Assembly (NCBI GenBank): GCA_030147065.1
Contig: JASLAP010000298.1
Coordinates: forward strand, 1 to 44,790
Direction: 5' to 3'
DNA: 44,790 bases
Source: Pseudonocardia sp.
GTDB taxonomy: Bacteria; Actinomycetota; Actinomycetes; Mycobacteriales; Pseudonocardiaceae
Both the position numbers and the translations under genes were made by a program. Below are positions 14,782 to 23,937 of this stretch, one piece after another. Position 1 is the first letter of the stretch. Every line of letters begins with the position of its first letter. Under the pieces are notes generated by a model. It was not told the DNA's origin. It made no database searches and saw only the letters and a list, made by a program, of their open reading frames with translations.

Positions 14782-15615
14782 TCAGCGGTGCGGCTTGTAC
14801 GCGAGGCCGCCGAAGACGTTCTCCAGCGGTTCCGGGTCGGGCCTGCCGATGGTGGGCAGGCCGTCCGCGCGGTCGGGCCGCCACAAGGTCACCGAGACGA
14901 ATCCGGGGTCGATCCACTCCAGCCCGTCGAAAAGGCTCTTCAGCTCCGCCGCCGGGCGATTGCGGTAGGGGACGGCGCCGGTTTCGCTGTAGTCGTCCTG
15001 GGCCTTCCGGACGGCGTCGTCGCCCTCCACCTCGATACCGTCACCGATGAGCAGGTAGCTGCCGGGGGCCATGGCGTCCATGACCGTGCGGACCAGTTCC
15101 CGGGCGTCAGCGGTTTCCGGGAAGTGCCCGAGCACCTCCATGAAGATCACCGCCACCGGCTCGTCGAAGTCGAGGAACTGACCCGCCTGCGCCAGCAGCC
15201 CGGCGGGATCGCGCATGTCCGCGTGCAGGTAGTGGGTGGCGCCCTCGGGCGTGCTCGTCATCAGCGCCCGGGCGTGGGCCAGGATGAGCGGATCGTTGTC
15301 GACGTAGACGATGCGGGCGTCCGGCGCGACCCGCTGGGCGATCTCGTGGGTGTTGTCGGCCGTCGGCAGGCCGGTACCGATGTCGAGGAACTGGCGCACG
15401 CCGGCCTCACCGGCCAGATGGCGGACCGCGCGCTGCAGGAACGCGCGGGCCGCCCGGGCGATCACCACGATCTCGGGGTGGATCGCGACCCACGCGTCCC
15501 CGGCTTCGCGGTCGACGGGGTAGTTGTCCTTGCCGCCGAGCCAGTAATTCCAGATCCGCGCGGAGTGCGGCACCGTCGTGTCGATACCCGTGCGCGCCTC
15601 GTCGTCCATCGTCAT
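14782..15615 (-). CDS. SAM-dependent methyltransferase of the DUF574 type
   Basis: A 277-residue protein of the family greatly expanded in Streptomyces and relatives. The N-terminal signature ARIWNYWLGGKDNYPVDREA is characteristic. SAM-binding motif I is FLDIGTGLPTADNTH, followed by VYVDNDPLILAHARAL and ADMRDP. PVAVIFMEVLGHF lies on strand 4. The acceptor substrate is unknown. No clear ribosome binding site precedes ATG 15615; the adjacent GTG and ATG codons are alternatives. It is not in an obvious operon. Confidence 0.93.
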   Translation of the reverse strand: MTMDDEARTGIDTTVPHSARIWNYWLGGKDNYPVDREAGDAWVAIHPEIVVIARAARAFLQRAVRHLAGEAGVRQFLDIGTGLPTADNTHEIAQRVAPDARIVYVDNDPLILAHARALMTSTPEGATHYLHADMRDPAGLLAQAGQFLDFDEPVAVIFMEVLGHFPETADARELVRTVMDAMAPGSYLLIGDGIEVEGDDAVRKAQDDYSETGAVPYRNRPAAELKSLFDGLEWIDPGFVSVTLWRPDRADGLPTIGRPDPEPLENVFGGLAYKPHR

Positions 15616-15727
15616 GCGCGCACGGTATCGACAGCCGGGGACCGGTCCCACCCACCGACGCATTCGTCGTGCGGATCAGCAGATGCGAAAGGGGTGGTGG
15701 CCCTTCGTCGCAGCGTGTCGATCCGGT

Positions 15728-16426
15728 CTACGGCTCGGCCGGCCCGCCGGCGTGCACCGGCTCCGGCAGCCTGCGGCGCAGTGCCGCGGCCGCGGCGGCC
15801 GGGTCCGCGGCCTCGGTGATCGCCCGGACCACCACGATCCGGCTCGCCCCCGCCGCCAGCACCTCGGCCAGGCGCTGGTCGTCGATGCCGCCGATGGCGA
15901 ACCACGGCCGGTCCGGGCGGGCCGCGGCCACCTCGCGGACCAGGTCCAGCCCCGGCGCCGGCCGGCCGGGCTTGGTCGGGGTGGGCCAGCACGGGCCGAC
16001 GCAGAAGTAGTCCACCCCCGGCTCCTCCGCCGCCGCGGCGGTCTCCGGGCCGCTGTGCGACGACCGCCCGACCACCACGTCGTCGCCGACGATCCGCCGC
16101 GCCCACGAGACCGGCAGGTCGTCCTGGCCCAGGTGCAGCACGTCGGCGCCGCTGGCCAGAGCGATGTCGGCCCGGTCGTTCACCGCCAGCAGCGCGCCGT
16201 GCCGCGCGCACGCCTCCGCCAGGACGTCGAGCGCCGCCAGTTCCGCGCGCGCCTCCAGCGGCCCGTCGGGCCCCTTGTCGCGCAGCTGGACGATGTCCAC
16301 GCCGCCGGACAGCGCGGCGTCGGCGAACTCGGCCAGGTCGCCCCGCGAGCGGCGGGCGTCGGTGCACAGGTAGAGGCGGGCGCGGTCCAGGCGGGCGCGC
16401 CGGGCGGCGCCGTCGAGGTCGGGCAC
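15728..16426 (-). CDS. thiE: Thiamine-phosphate synthase ThiE
   Basis: Condenses HMP-pyrophosphate with the thiazole phosphate carboxylate to give thiamine phosphate. A 232-residue TIM barrel with all family motifs: LYLCTDAR, GVDIVQLRDK, LLAVNDRADIAL, VLHLGQDDLP, VGPCWPTPTKPGRPAPGLD and FAIGGID. The start is a GTG with a modest GGGG upstream. It is divergent from thiO-thiS-thiG, the same arrangement as Rv0414c to Rv0417 in M. tuberculosis. A bulged hairpin with GGG and CCC arms near 15684-15708 may terminate it. Confidence 0.96.
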   Translation of the reverse strand: MPDLDGAARRARLDRARLYLCTDARRSRGDLAEFADAALSGGVDIVQLRDKGPDGPLEARAELAALDVLAEACARHGALLAVNDRADIALASGADVLHLGQDDLPVSWARRIVGDDVVVGRSSHSGPETAAAAEEPGVDYFCVGPCWPTPTKPGRPAPGLDLVREVAAARPDRPWFAIGGIDDQRLAEVLAAGASRIVVVRAITEAADPAAAAAALRRRLPEPVHAGGPAEP

Positions 16427-16625
16427 GCCCCGACCCTACGCGCGGCCCGCCCATCCCCGGCCGGCGCGGAACGGCCGGCACACGAGCCGCTGGCGCAGCG
16501 CGTGGGGTGTCGTCGCAGCGTGCCGGAGGGCTGCGAGGACCTTCGAGGGGCTGCGACGGCCGCGGGGGAGGGCGCCGGCGAGCCCGGCCCGGGCGCGGGC
16601 GGCGGCGTAGGGTGGAGCCAGGTGA

Positions 16626-16706
16626 CGCACGGGAGCCCGGGTGGGCTGAGAGGGGATCGCCGATCCCGACCGTCGAACCTGATCCGGGTCATGCCGGCGC
16701 AGGGAG
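16626..16706 (+). promoter_or_regulatory. TPP (THI-box) riboswitch controlling thiO-thiS-thiG
   Basis: A clear thiamine pyrophosphate aptamer. GGGAGCCCGGGTGGGCTGAGA has the invariant CTGAGA at 16646-16651. GGGGATC then CGATCCC is a variable helix, followed by ACCTGATCCGGGTCATGCCGG and a closing GCGCAGGGAG. The aptamer ends 7 nt before ATG 16714, and its GGGAG is the best-placed ribosome binding site, so ligand binding should directly block translation of thiO. Confidence 0.95.
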
Positions 16707-16713
16707 CGGGGAG

Positions 16714-17847
16714 ATGACGTACACACGGTTGACCGTGATCGGCGCGGGCGTGATCGGGCTGAGCTGCGCCTGGCGGGCCGCGGCGGCGGGCCTGCGGGTG
16801 AGCCTGGTCGACCCGGCGCCGGCATCGGGCTCGTCCTGGGTCGCGGGCGGGATGCTCGCGCCGGTGACCGAGGCCTGGCCGGGCGAGGAGAGCCTGCTGG
16901 AGCTCGGCGTGGAGTCCGTGCGCCGCTGGCCCGGGTTCGCCGCGGAGCTGGCCGGGGCGGCCGGGCAGCCGGCCGGGCTGCGCACCGAGGGCACGGTGGT
17001 CGCGGCCACCGGCGTCGGCGACCGGGCCGAGCTGGACGCCCTGGCCGGTTACCTGGCCGGGCTGGGTCGCGAGGTGCAGCGGCTCCCCGGCCGCGAGCTG
17101 CGCCGGCTGGAGCCCGCGCTGGGCCCGGAGGTGCGCGGCGGGCTGGTCGTGCCCGGTGACCTGGCCGTCGACAACCGGGTCCTGCTCGACGCGCTGCTGG
17201 CCGCCGTCCGCCGGGCGGGGGTGGAGATCGTGGCGGCCACCGCCCGGGCGGTGCTCGACGACGGCAGCCGGGTCACCGCCGTCCGCACCGACGACGCCGA
17301 CCTCCCGGCCGAGTGCGTCCTGGTCTGCGCGGGCGCGCATTCCGCGGCGCTGCACCCGGCCCTGGACGGTCTGGTGCGGCCGGTCAAGGGGGAGATCCTG
17401 CGGCTGGCGGTGCGGCCGGGGGCGTTGCCGCCGCCGTCCCGGACCGTCCGCGCGCTGGTCGACGGCCGGCCGGTGTACGCCGTGCCGCGCGACGGCGGGG
17501 GGCTGGTGATCGGCGCGACCCAGGCCGAGACCGGGTTCGACACCGAGGTGACCGTCGGCGGCGTCCGCGACCTGCTCCGCGACGCCGAGCGGGTGCTGCC
17601 GGGGATCGCCGAGTACGCCCTGGTCGAGACCGCGGCCGGGTTGCGCCCGGGCAGCCCGGACAACCTGCCGGTGCTCGGCGCGCTCGGCCCGGACGGCCTC
17701 TTCGCGGCCACCGGGCACCACCGCAACGGCATCCTGCTGGCCCCGGTCACCGCCGACGCGGTGCTCGCGCTGCTGCGCGGGGAGCCGGTGCCCGTCCCGG
17801 CCGCGGCGGCCGACCCGGGCCGGTTCCGGACGGCGGTGCCGGGATGA
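16714..17847 (+). CDS. thiO: Glycine oxidase ThiO
   Basis: An FAD-dependent oxidase that converts glycine to iminoglycine for the thiazole ring of thiamine. 377 residues, normal for the family. The dinucleotide loop VIGAGVIGLSCAWRAAAAG is at the N-terminus, followed by SLVDPAPASGSSWVAGGMLA. The C-terminal ETAAGLRPGSPDNLPVLG and FAATGHHRNGILLAP form the FAD and substrate site. It sits immediately downstream of the TPP aptamer. Its stop overlaps an ATG leading into the thiS frame. Confidence 0.96.
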   Translation: MTYTRLTVIGAGVIGLSCAWRAAAAGLRVSLVDPAPASGSSWVAGGMLAPVTEAWPGEESLLELGVESVRRWPGFAAELAGAAGQPAGLRTEGTVVAATGVGDRAELDALAGYLAGLGREVQRLPGRELRRLEPALGPEVRGGLVVPGDLAVDNRVLLDALLAAVRRAGVEIVAATARAVLDDGSRVTAVRTDDADLPAECVLVCAGAHSAALHPALDGLVRPVKGEILRLAVRPGALPPPSRTVRALVDGRPVYAVPRDGGGLVIGATQAETGFDTEVTVGGVRDLLRDAERVLPGIAEYALVETAAGLRPGSPDNLPVLGALGPDGLFAATGHHRNGILLAPVTADAVLALLRGEPVPVPAAAADPGRFRTAVPG

Positions 17848-17867
17848 CCACGATCGGAGGAGGCGGA

Positions 17868-18068
17868 GTGCAGGTGTGGATCAACGGCGCGGCGCACGAG
17901 GTGCCAGCCGGAGCGCCGGTGAGCGCGGTGCTGGACGTGTTGGGGCTGCCCGGCACGGGCGTGGCGGTGGCCGTCGACGGGGAACTGGTCCGCCGGGCCG
18001 ACTGGTCGGCGACCCCGCTCGCCGAGGGCGCGCGGGTCGAGGTCCTGACCGCCGTGCAGGGAGGATGA
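17868..18068 (+). CDS. thiS: Sulfur carrier protein ThiS
   Basis: A 66-residue ubiquitin-like carrier ending in the required Gly-Gly (TAVQGG), which is thiocarboxylated and feeds sulfur to the thiazole synthase. I preferred GTG 17868 because GGAGGAGG lies 5 nt upstream and the protein then begins at the first beta strand (VQVWING). ATG 17844 overlaps the thiO stop and would add eight residues, mostly Gly. A minimal intergenic distance to thiG indicates one transcript. Confidence 0.94.
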   Translation: MQVWINGAAHEVPAGAPVSAVLDVLGLPGTGVAVAVDGELVRRADWSATPLAEGARVEVLTAVQGG

Positions 18069-18070
18069 CG

Positions 18071-18835
<765 letters not shown>

Positions 18836-18847
18836 CCCGCCACCCCC

Positions 18848-18955
18848 GCCGGACGAGAGCGGCTCTCGTCCGGCCAGATCGAGCGAGAGTGGCTTTCGTC
18901 CGATCCGGTCGAGCGAGAGTGGCTCTCGTCCGACCCGGCCGGACGAGTGGCTGTC
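18848..18955. repeat. Tandem hairpin repeats between thiG and the efflux gene
   Basis: Three hairpins and a degenerate fourth follow each other with a period of about 30 bp. Copy 1 (18848-18874) is a perfect 12-bp stem, GCCGGACGAGAG, with a CGG loop. Copies 2 (to about 18899) and 3 (18907-18935) share the core CGAGAGTGGCTYTCGTCCG with one internal mismatch. The last copy reads GGACGAGTGGCTGTCGG. They may act as an array of bidirectional terminators between convergent genes, or be a palindromic repeat element. Confidence 0.75.
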
Positions 18956-18959
18956 GGTG

Positions 18960-20519
18960 TCAGCGGGCGCCGGCGGGGGTGGGGGCGTCGGTCCGGTCGG
19001 GGTCCGGCTTCGCCATGCCGATGGTGGTGCGCAGCGGCACCTCGCGGATCAGCACCACGCACACCAGCATCAGCACCGACGCCACCGCCGCGATCAGGAA
19101 GATGAACGCGATCCCGTCGCCGTAGGCGTCGCGCACCGCGGTCACCTGCTCGGGCGAGGCCGTGGCCAGCGACTCCAGCGCCCCGGACGACCCGCCCAGC
19201 AGGCTCGACACCCGCCCGTCGAGCAGCACGCCCAGCACCGTGACCCCGACGGTGCCGCCGAGCGAGCGCAGGAACGTGACCAGCGAGCTGGCCGCGCCGA
19301 CGTTGTCGATGTCGACGGTGTTCTGCACCGCGAGCACCAGGTTCTGCATGGTCATGCCCATCCCGGTGCCCAGCAGCACCAGGAAGATCCCGATCCGCCA
19401 GACCGGGGTGGTGTGGTCGACGGTGGCCATCAGGCTCAGCCCGAGGGTGACCAGCGCGGCACCGGCCAGCAGGTAGGGCTTCCACCGGCCGTAGCGGCTG
19501 ATCAGCCGGCCGGCGACGGTGGAGGAGACGACCAGACCGCCGATCAGCGGCAGGGTCAGCAGTCCGGCGGCCATCGGCGAGTAGTCCCGGCCGATCTGGA
19601 AGTACTGGCCGAGGAACACCGAGCCGCCGAACATCACCACGCCGGCGACCATGCTGGCCAGCACGGACAGCACGACGGTGCGCTGGCGGAACAGCCACAT
19701 CGGCACCACCGGCTCGGACACCCTGGTCTCCACCAGGATCGCCACGGCCAGCGCGGCGACGCCGAGCCCGACCATGATCGCTGAGGTCGCGGACAGCCAG
19801 TCGAACTGCTCGCCGGCCAGCGAGATCCACACCAGCAGGGTGGACACCCCGCCGACGATCAGGGTGGCGCCCCAGTAGTCCAGCTCGACCTGGCGCCGCA
19901 CGTGCGGCAGGTGCATCGTCTTCTGCATCACGACCAGCGCGGCCAGCCCGACCGGCACCCCGACGAAGAAGCACCAGCGCCAGCCCAGGCCGGGGGTGTC
20001 CACCAGCAGGCCGCCGACCAGCGGGCCGGAGACGGTGGCCGCGGCCAGCACCGAGCCGAGGTAGCCGGAGTAGCGGCCGCGCTCGCGCGGTGGGATCAGC
20101 GCGGCGATGACCACCTGGGCCAGCGCCATCAGCCCGCCGGCGCCGACGCCCTGCAGCAGCCGCCAGCCGATCAGGCTGCCCATCGAGCCGGCCAGCCCGG
20201 CCCCGACCGAGGCCACGATGAAGATCACGACCGCGGACTGGACCAGCGGCTTCTTCGGGTAGAGGTCGGCCAGCTTGCCCCAGATCGGGGTGGAGGCCGT
20301 GGTGGCCAGCAGGGTCGCGGTGACCACCCAGGTGTAACCGGTCTGCGAGCCGCGCAGGTCGGCGACGATCGCCGGGAGCGCGTTGGCGACGATCGTGTTC
20401 GACAGGATGGCGACGAACATGCCGGCCAGCAGGCCGCTGAGGGCGGTGATGACCTGGCGGTGGCTGAGCTGCTGCTCGGCACCGCCCACCGGGGCCGTCG
20501 TCGTGGTCGGGGTGGTCAT
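18960..20519 (-). CDS. MFS drug-efflux transporter, DHA2 (14-helix) family
   Basis: A 519-residue proton-coupled exporter of the plasma membrane with about 14 hydrophobic helices. Family signatures are LSNTIVANALPAIVADLRG in helix 1 (a variant of the DHA2 motif with LDxTIVNVALP), GKLADLYPKKP (motif A) and GWRWCFFVGVPVGL (motif C region). The substrate is unknown. The ATG overlaps the stop of the upstream MarR gene as ATGA. The MarR protein is its probable repressor, with efflux likely induced by a toxic hydrophobic ligand. Confidence 0.95.
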   Translation of the reverse strand: MTTPTTTTAPVGGAEQQLSHRQVITALSGLLAGMFVAILSNTIVANALPAIVADLRGSQTGYTWVVTATLLATTASTPIWGKLADLYPKKPLVQSAVVIFIVASVGAGLAGSMGSLIGWRLLQGVGAGGLMALAQVVIAALIPPRERGRYSGYLGSVLAAATVSGPLVGGLLVDTPGLGWRWCFFVGVPVGLAALVVMQKTMHLPHVRRQVELDYWGATLIVGGVSTLLVWISLAGEQFDWLSATSAIMVGLGVAALAVAILVETRVSEPVVPMWLFRQRTVVLSVLASMVAGVVMFGGSVFLGQYFQIGRDYSPMAAGLLTLPLIGGLVVSSTVAGRLISRYGRWKPYLLAGAALVTLGLSLMATVDHTTPVWRIGIFLVLLGTGMGMTMQNLVLAVQNTVDIDNVGAASSLVTFLRSLGGTVGVTVLGVLLDGRVSSLLGGSSGALESLATASPEQVTAVRDAYGDGIAFIFLIAAVASVLMLVCVVLIREVPLRTTIGMAKPDPDRTDAPTPAGAR

Positions 20520-21043
20520 GCAGGGGTACCTCTCGTGCTGGTCCTGGCGCCGGTGTGGGACCGGGCCTCGTCGTGCTCGGCGGTGCGGGCGGTGATCTCG
20601 TCGGCCAGGGCGTTCACCAGCCGGGCGGTGGCCAGGACGTCGACGTCGGGCAGCCGCGCCAGCGCCCCGTGCAGCCACTCCCGGCGCATCGCCTCGCCCT
20701 GGGCCAGCAGCTCGCAGCCGGCCGGCGTGAGCCGGACCAGGCTGGCCCGGCGGTCGGCCGGGTCGGGGCGGCGGCAGACCAGCCGCCGGGCCTCCAGCTC
20801 GCCGATCTGCCGGCTCACCACCGACTGGTCGACGCCGCGCAGCGCCGCGATCTCGCCGAGCCGGCGCTCGCCGTCGCCCAGCAGGCGGACCAGTTCCAGA
20901 ACCGCCATGGTGGACGGGGCGGCGCCCTCGGCGGCCCGCTGGGTGAGCGTCCGCCAGCTGCGCAGCAGGGCGAGGACGGCGTCGGCGAGCTGGTCGGCCG
21001 CGCGGTCGGGAACGGTCCCGGGAGCGCCGCCGTTAGTTTGCAT
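20516..21043 (-). CDS. MarR-family repressor of the adjacent efflux gene
   Basis: A 175-residue winged-helix protein. The DNA-binding region is LGEIAALRGVDQSVVSRQIG, then LEARRLVCRRPDPADRRASL with the Asp/Arg wing. ATG 21043 is preferred. The alternative ATG at 21073 sits inside a perfect operator-like palindrome. A -10 hexamer TATGGT ends 6 nt before ATG 21043, so the mRNA is probably leaderless. It is translationally coupled to the MFS gene. The first operon gene being the repressor suggests autoregulation. Confidence 0.92.
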   Translation of the reverse strand: MQTNGGAPGTVPDRAADQLADAVLALLRSWRTLTQRAAEGAAPSTMAVLELVRLLGDGERRLGEIAALRGVDQSVVSRQIGELEARRLVCRRPDPADRRASLVRLTPAGCELLAQGEAMRREWLHGALARLPDVDVLATARLVNALADEITARTAEHDEARSHTGARTSTRGTPA

Positions 21044-21049
21044 ACGACA

Positions 21050-21079
21050 ACCATACGCCCATGGTTGCACCATGCAACC
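21050..21079 (-). promoter_or_regulatory. Promoter and operator of the marR-MFS operon
   Basis: The perfect palindrome GGTTGCA-N3-TGCAACC (21063-21079) overlaps a -35-like TTGCAT (complement of 21072-21077). A -10-like TATGGT (complement of 21050-21055) follows after 16 nt. The transcript would start at or next to the ATG at 21043. A repressor on this site would block polymerase. Confidence 0.65.
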
Positions 21080-21118
21080 GATCGGCCGGACGTCACACCG
21101 CCGGCCAGTGGACGTAGG

Positions 21119-21661
21119 TCAGGCGGTCTCGGGGGCCGGTACGACGGGGATGACGCCGTCCCGGTGGCGGCGGGCCAGCTCCCGGTAGACCTCCGGGTTG
21201 GTGTTCACCCAGCGCTGGGCCGACGGGGTCAGCGGCCCCTTCGCCCGGGCCACCCCGCCGAGCACCAGCTGCCCGTCCGGCACGACGGTGTTCGGCGGGA
21301 CGACGGCCCCGGCGCCGATCAGGCAGCGGGCCCCGATCCGGGCCCCGTCCTGGACGGTGGCGCCGTTGCCCACCAGCGCCTCGGCGCCGATGACGCACCC
21401 GTGCACCACGCAGAGGTGCCCGATGGTCGCGCCCGGACCGATCTCGGTGACCGGGTCGTTCCCGCCGTGCAGCACCGACCCGTCCTGCACGTTCGCCCCC
21501 TCGCGGACGACGATCGGCCCGAAGTCGGCCCGCAGCACCGCGCCGTACCAGATGGACGCGTGCGCCTCCACGCGCACGTCGCCGACCAGCGTCGCGGTCG
21601 GGGCGACGAAGGCGTCGGGGTGGACGGTCGGGGCGAGCCCCTCGAAGGCGAACAGCGGCAT
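21119..21661 (-). CDS. Gamma-class carbonic anhydrase family protein
   Basis: A 180-residue left-handed beta-helix protein with hexapeptide repeats (ASIWYGAVLRADFGPIVVRE, then GSVLHGGND, IGHLCVVHGCVIG). The three His expected to bind zinc in gamma carbonic anhydrases are present in VLH, GH and VHG. The C-terminal helix PSAQRWVNTNPEVYRELARR is typical of the PaaY/YrdA subgroup, which shows weak or thioesterase-related activity. CO2 hydration is therefore not certain. It is divergent from the GerMN lipoprotein gene. Confidence 0.92.
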   Translation of the reverse strand: MPLFAFEGLAPTVHPDAFVAPTATLVGDVRVEAHASIWYGAVLRADFGPIVVREGANVQDGSVLHGGNDPVTEIGPGATIGHLCVVHGCVIGAEALVGNGATVQDGARIGARCLIGAGAVVPPNTVVPDGQLVLGGVARAKGPLTPSAQRWVNTNPEVYRELARRHRDGVIPVVPAPETA

Positions 21662-21765
21662 GGCCGCAGCCTCGCACGCACATCCGGGTGGTGCCGCCGC
21701 GCGGCTCGTCCTCCACGTGGGTGACGTGCCGCACGTCGCCGGGGCCGGTCGGGCAGGCTGGGTCG

Positions 21766-22635
21766 ATGGCAGCGGGGCGACGGGCGCGGGTGGTGGCGAC
21801 CGCGGCGGCCGTCGTGATGGTCGCGGCGGCGTGCAGCGACGGCGAGGACGCGCCGGTCCCGGTGCCGACGATCGCGATCGGCCCCCCGCCGCCGGCGGCG
21901 TCGCCGCCGGGCCCGCCCGTCCCGCAGGCCGTGCCGGTCTACTACGTCGCCGAGACGGAGTCCGGCCCGCGGCTGTACCGGGAGTTCCACCGGATCACCA
22001 CGGCCGATCCGGCGACCGACGCGGTGCTGGAGATGCTGGCCGACCCCACCGGCACCGACCCGGACTACCGCTCGCACTGGCCCCCGGGCGCCGGGCTGGC
22101 CGGCCCGGTCACCACCGCCGACGGGACGATCACGGTCGACCTCACCGGCGTCGGGCCGGCCCAGGTCGGCACGGAGCTGGCGCACCTGACGGTCCAGCAG
22201 CTGGTGTTCACGGTGCAGGGCGCGCTGCAGTCCACCGACCCGGTCCGCCTGCTGGTGGACGGCGAGCCGGTCGAGGAGCTGTGGGGGGCGGTGGGCACGG
22301 CCGAGCCGGTGGAGCGCGGCGACGCCTACGCGCTGCGCTCGCTGGTCCAGATCGACGAGCCCGCCGACGGCGCCGAGGTCGCCCGCGAGGTCGAGGTGAC
22401 CGGCGAGGCCGCCGTGTTCGAGGCCACCGTGCTCTGGGAGGTGCTGCGCGACGGCGAGGTGGTGGAGTCGGGCTTCACCAGCACCGCCGAGGGCCAGCGC
22501 TTCGCTCCGTACTCCTTCACCGTGCAGCTCGACCGCCCCGGCGAGTACACGGTCCGGGTCAGCGAGGACGACCCCTCCGACGGCGAGGGCCGACCGCCGC
22601 TGACCGACGACAAGACCATCACCGTCACGAGCTAG
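21766..22635 (+). CDS. GerMN-domain lipoprotein with Gmad2-like C-terminus
   Basis: A 289-residue exported lipoprotein. The signal peptide is ARVVATAAAVVMVAAAC, with the Cys as the lipidation site. After a Pro-rich linker comes a GerMN domain (residues about 53-165: VPVYYVAETESGPRLYREFH, then VDLTGVGPAQVGTELAHLTV). An immunoglobulin-like Gmad2 domain occupies the C-terminal third (LVQIDEPADGAEVAREVEVT). In spore formers GerM-type proteins act at the envelope; in actinobacteria the role is unknown. The palindromic CTAG at its end supplies the stop codon of both this gene and the convergent one. Confidence 0.88.
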   Translation: MAAGRRARVVATAAAVVMVAAACSDGEDAPVPVPTIAIGPPPPAASPPGPPVPQAVPVYYVAETESGPRLYREFHRITTADPATDAVLEMLADPTGTDPDYRSHWPPGAGLAGPVTTADGTITVDLTGVGPAQVGTELAHLTVQQLVFTVQGALQSTDPVRLLVDGEPVEELWGAVGTAEPVERGDAYALRSLVQIDEPADGAEVAREVEVTGEAAVFEATVLWEVLRDGEVVESGFTSTAEGQRFAPYSFTVQLDRPGEYTVRVSEDDPSDGEGRPPLTDDKTITVTS

Positions 22636-23243
22636 TCGGGGATGCGGCGGGGCGCGCGCAGGCCGAGCGAGCGCAGTTCGAGCGCGGCCAGGGCGTGCAC
22701 GACGTCGCGGTCGTCGCGGCGCCAGGCGGCGGCCGGGTCGTCGGAGACCCGGAGCAGCCGGCGGACCGGCTGGCGGGTGATCGCGCGCAGCGCCAGCAGG
22801 TCGGTGTCCACGCTGCGGATCTGGGCGGCGGAGCCGGCCGCCCGGGCGTAGCGCAGCCGCAGGGGCACCCACACCAGCAGCACCGGCACGATCCCGAGGA
22901 CCGCGATGCCGAGCGCGGTGCCGGCGGCGATGGTGGCCACGGTGCCGGCCATCTCCCGCCCGGCCGTGGCGATCGACTCCCCGGCCCCGGTCCCGGCGCC
23001 GAGCGCCTGGGCCAGGTCCTCGCCGACCAGGGGCAGCCGACCGGCGGTCTGCGCGGCGTCGTCGAACGCCCCGCGGATCCCGTCACCCGCCCCGGTCAGG
23101 GTGTCGGCCGGGGACTGCAGCTCCAGCACGGCCGCACGGGCGGTGCGGGCGACCTCGACGCACAGCCACACCCACAGCACGACCAGCACGTCGGCGACGA
23201 GCTGCAGCAGGAACCGGCCCGGGCGCTCCGCGTAGAACCGCAT
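22632..23243 (-). CDS. Unknown two-helix membrane protein
   Basis: A 203-residue protein I cannot assign to a family. One membrane helix is near residues 12-30 (FLLQLVADVLVVLWVWLCVE). A second lies near 100-125 (AGTALGIAVLGIVPVLLVWV). Between them is a predicted extracytoplasmic loop rich in Ala/Gly. A basic helical cytoplasmic tail (RRLLRVSDDPAAAWRRDDRD) ends the protein. It overlaps the convergent lipoprotein gene by 4 bp. No functional link to its neighbours can be made from sequence. Confidence 0.78.
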   Translation of the reverse strand: MRFYAERPGRFLLQLVADVLVVLWVWLCVEVARTARAAVLELQSPADTLTGAGDGIRGAFDDAAQTAGRLPLVGEDLAQALGAGTGAGESIATAGREMAGTVATIAAGTALGIAVLGIVPVLLVWVPLRLRYARAAGSAAQIRSVDTDLLALRAITRQPVRRLLRVSDDPAAAWRRDDRDVVHALAALELRSLGLRAPRRIPD

Positions 23244-23286
23244 GCCGGCGATGTCTACAGCACGGCGCCCCCGCCCGCGGGGTGGC

Positions 23287-23937
23287 TCAGAGGAGGCCGA
23301 GCTTGGTGGCGGTGTAGACGGCCTCGGCGCGGCGGGAGACCATCAGCTTGCGCATCAGGTTGCCCACGTGGAACTTGACGGTGGTCTCGGAGATGAACAG
23401 CTCGGCCCCGATCGCCCGGTTGGACAGCCCGCGGGCCAGCAGCCGCAGCACGTCCAGCTCGCGCTCGGTGAGCCGCTCGCGTTCGGGCAGCCCACCGCCG
23501 GACAGCGAGCGCACCATCGCCGAGGCGCTGCGCGCGTCGAAGGCGCTCTCCCCGCGCGACACCGCCCGGATCGCCCGCACCAGCTCGGTGGTGTCGACGT
23601 CCTTGACGACGTAGCCGCGCGCCCCGGCCTGCACCGACTCCACCACCAGCCGGTCCTCGGCGAAGGTGGTCAGCACCAGCACGCCCAGCCCGGGGTGGGC
23701 CGCGCACAGCCGCCGGCAGACGTCCAGGCCGTCGGTCTGCGGGCCGGCGGTCAGCTTGAGGTCGAGCAGCACCACGTGCGGGCGCGCCGCCGCCACCGCG
23801 GCCACCGCGTCGGCCGGGGTGCCGGCCTCGCCGACGATGCGCAGGTCGTCCTCGCGCTCCAGCACCGCCCGCAGCCCCTGCCGCATGATCGAGTGGTCGT
23901 CGACCAGGACGATCCGGGTCGGGCCCGGGGCGCTCAC
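23287..23937 (-). CDS. NarL/LuxR-family response regulator
   Basis: A 216-residue regulator. The receiver domain (1-125) has acidic VLVDDH, the phospho-acceptor Asp in HVVLLDLKL, a Thr in LVLTTFAED and a Lys in GYVVKDVD. The LuxR helix-turn-helix is at about 150-212: LTERELDVLRLLARGLSNRA, then SETTVKFHVGNLMRKL. GTG 23937 overlaps the kinase stop as GTGA, so kinase and regulator are made together. Position after an alcohol dehydrogenase gene suggests control of that gene. The target sites are not identified. Confidence 0.95.
   Translation of the reverse strand: MSAPGPTRIVLVDDHSIMRQGLRAVLEREDDLRIVGEAGTPADAVAAVAAARPHVVLLDLKLTAGPQTDGLDVCRRLCAAHPGLGVLVLTTFAEDRLVVESVQAGARGYVVKDVDTTELVRAIRAVSRGESAFDARSASAMVRSLSGGGLPERERLTERELDVLRLLARGLSNRAIGAELFISETTVKFHVGNLMRKLMVSRRAEAVYTATKLGLL

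Noticed and set aside
15706..16522. The 12-mer CGTCGCAGCGTG on both sides of thiE
   Set aside because: Two copies 805 bp apart without further similarity are not remarkable in GC-rich DNA, and there is no gene or target-site pattern of a mobile element.
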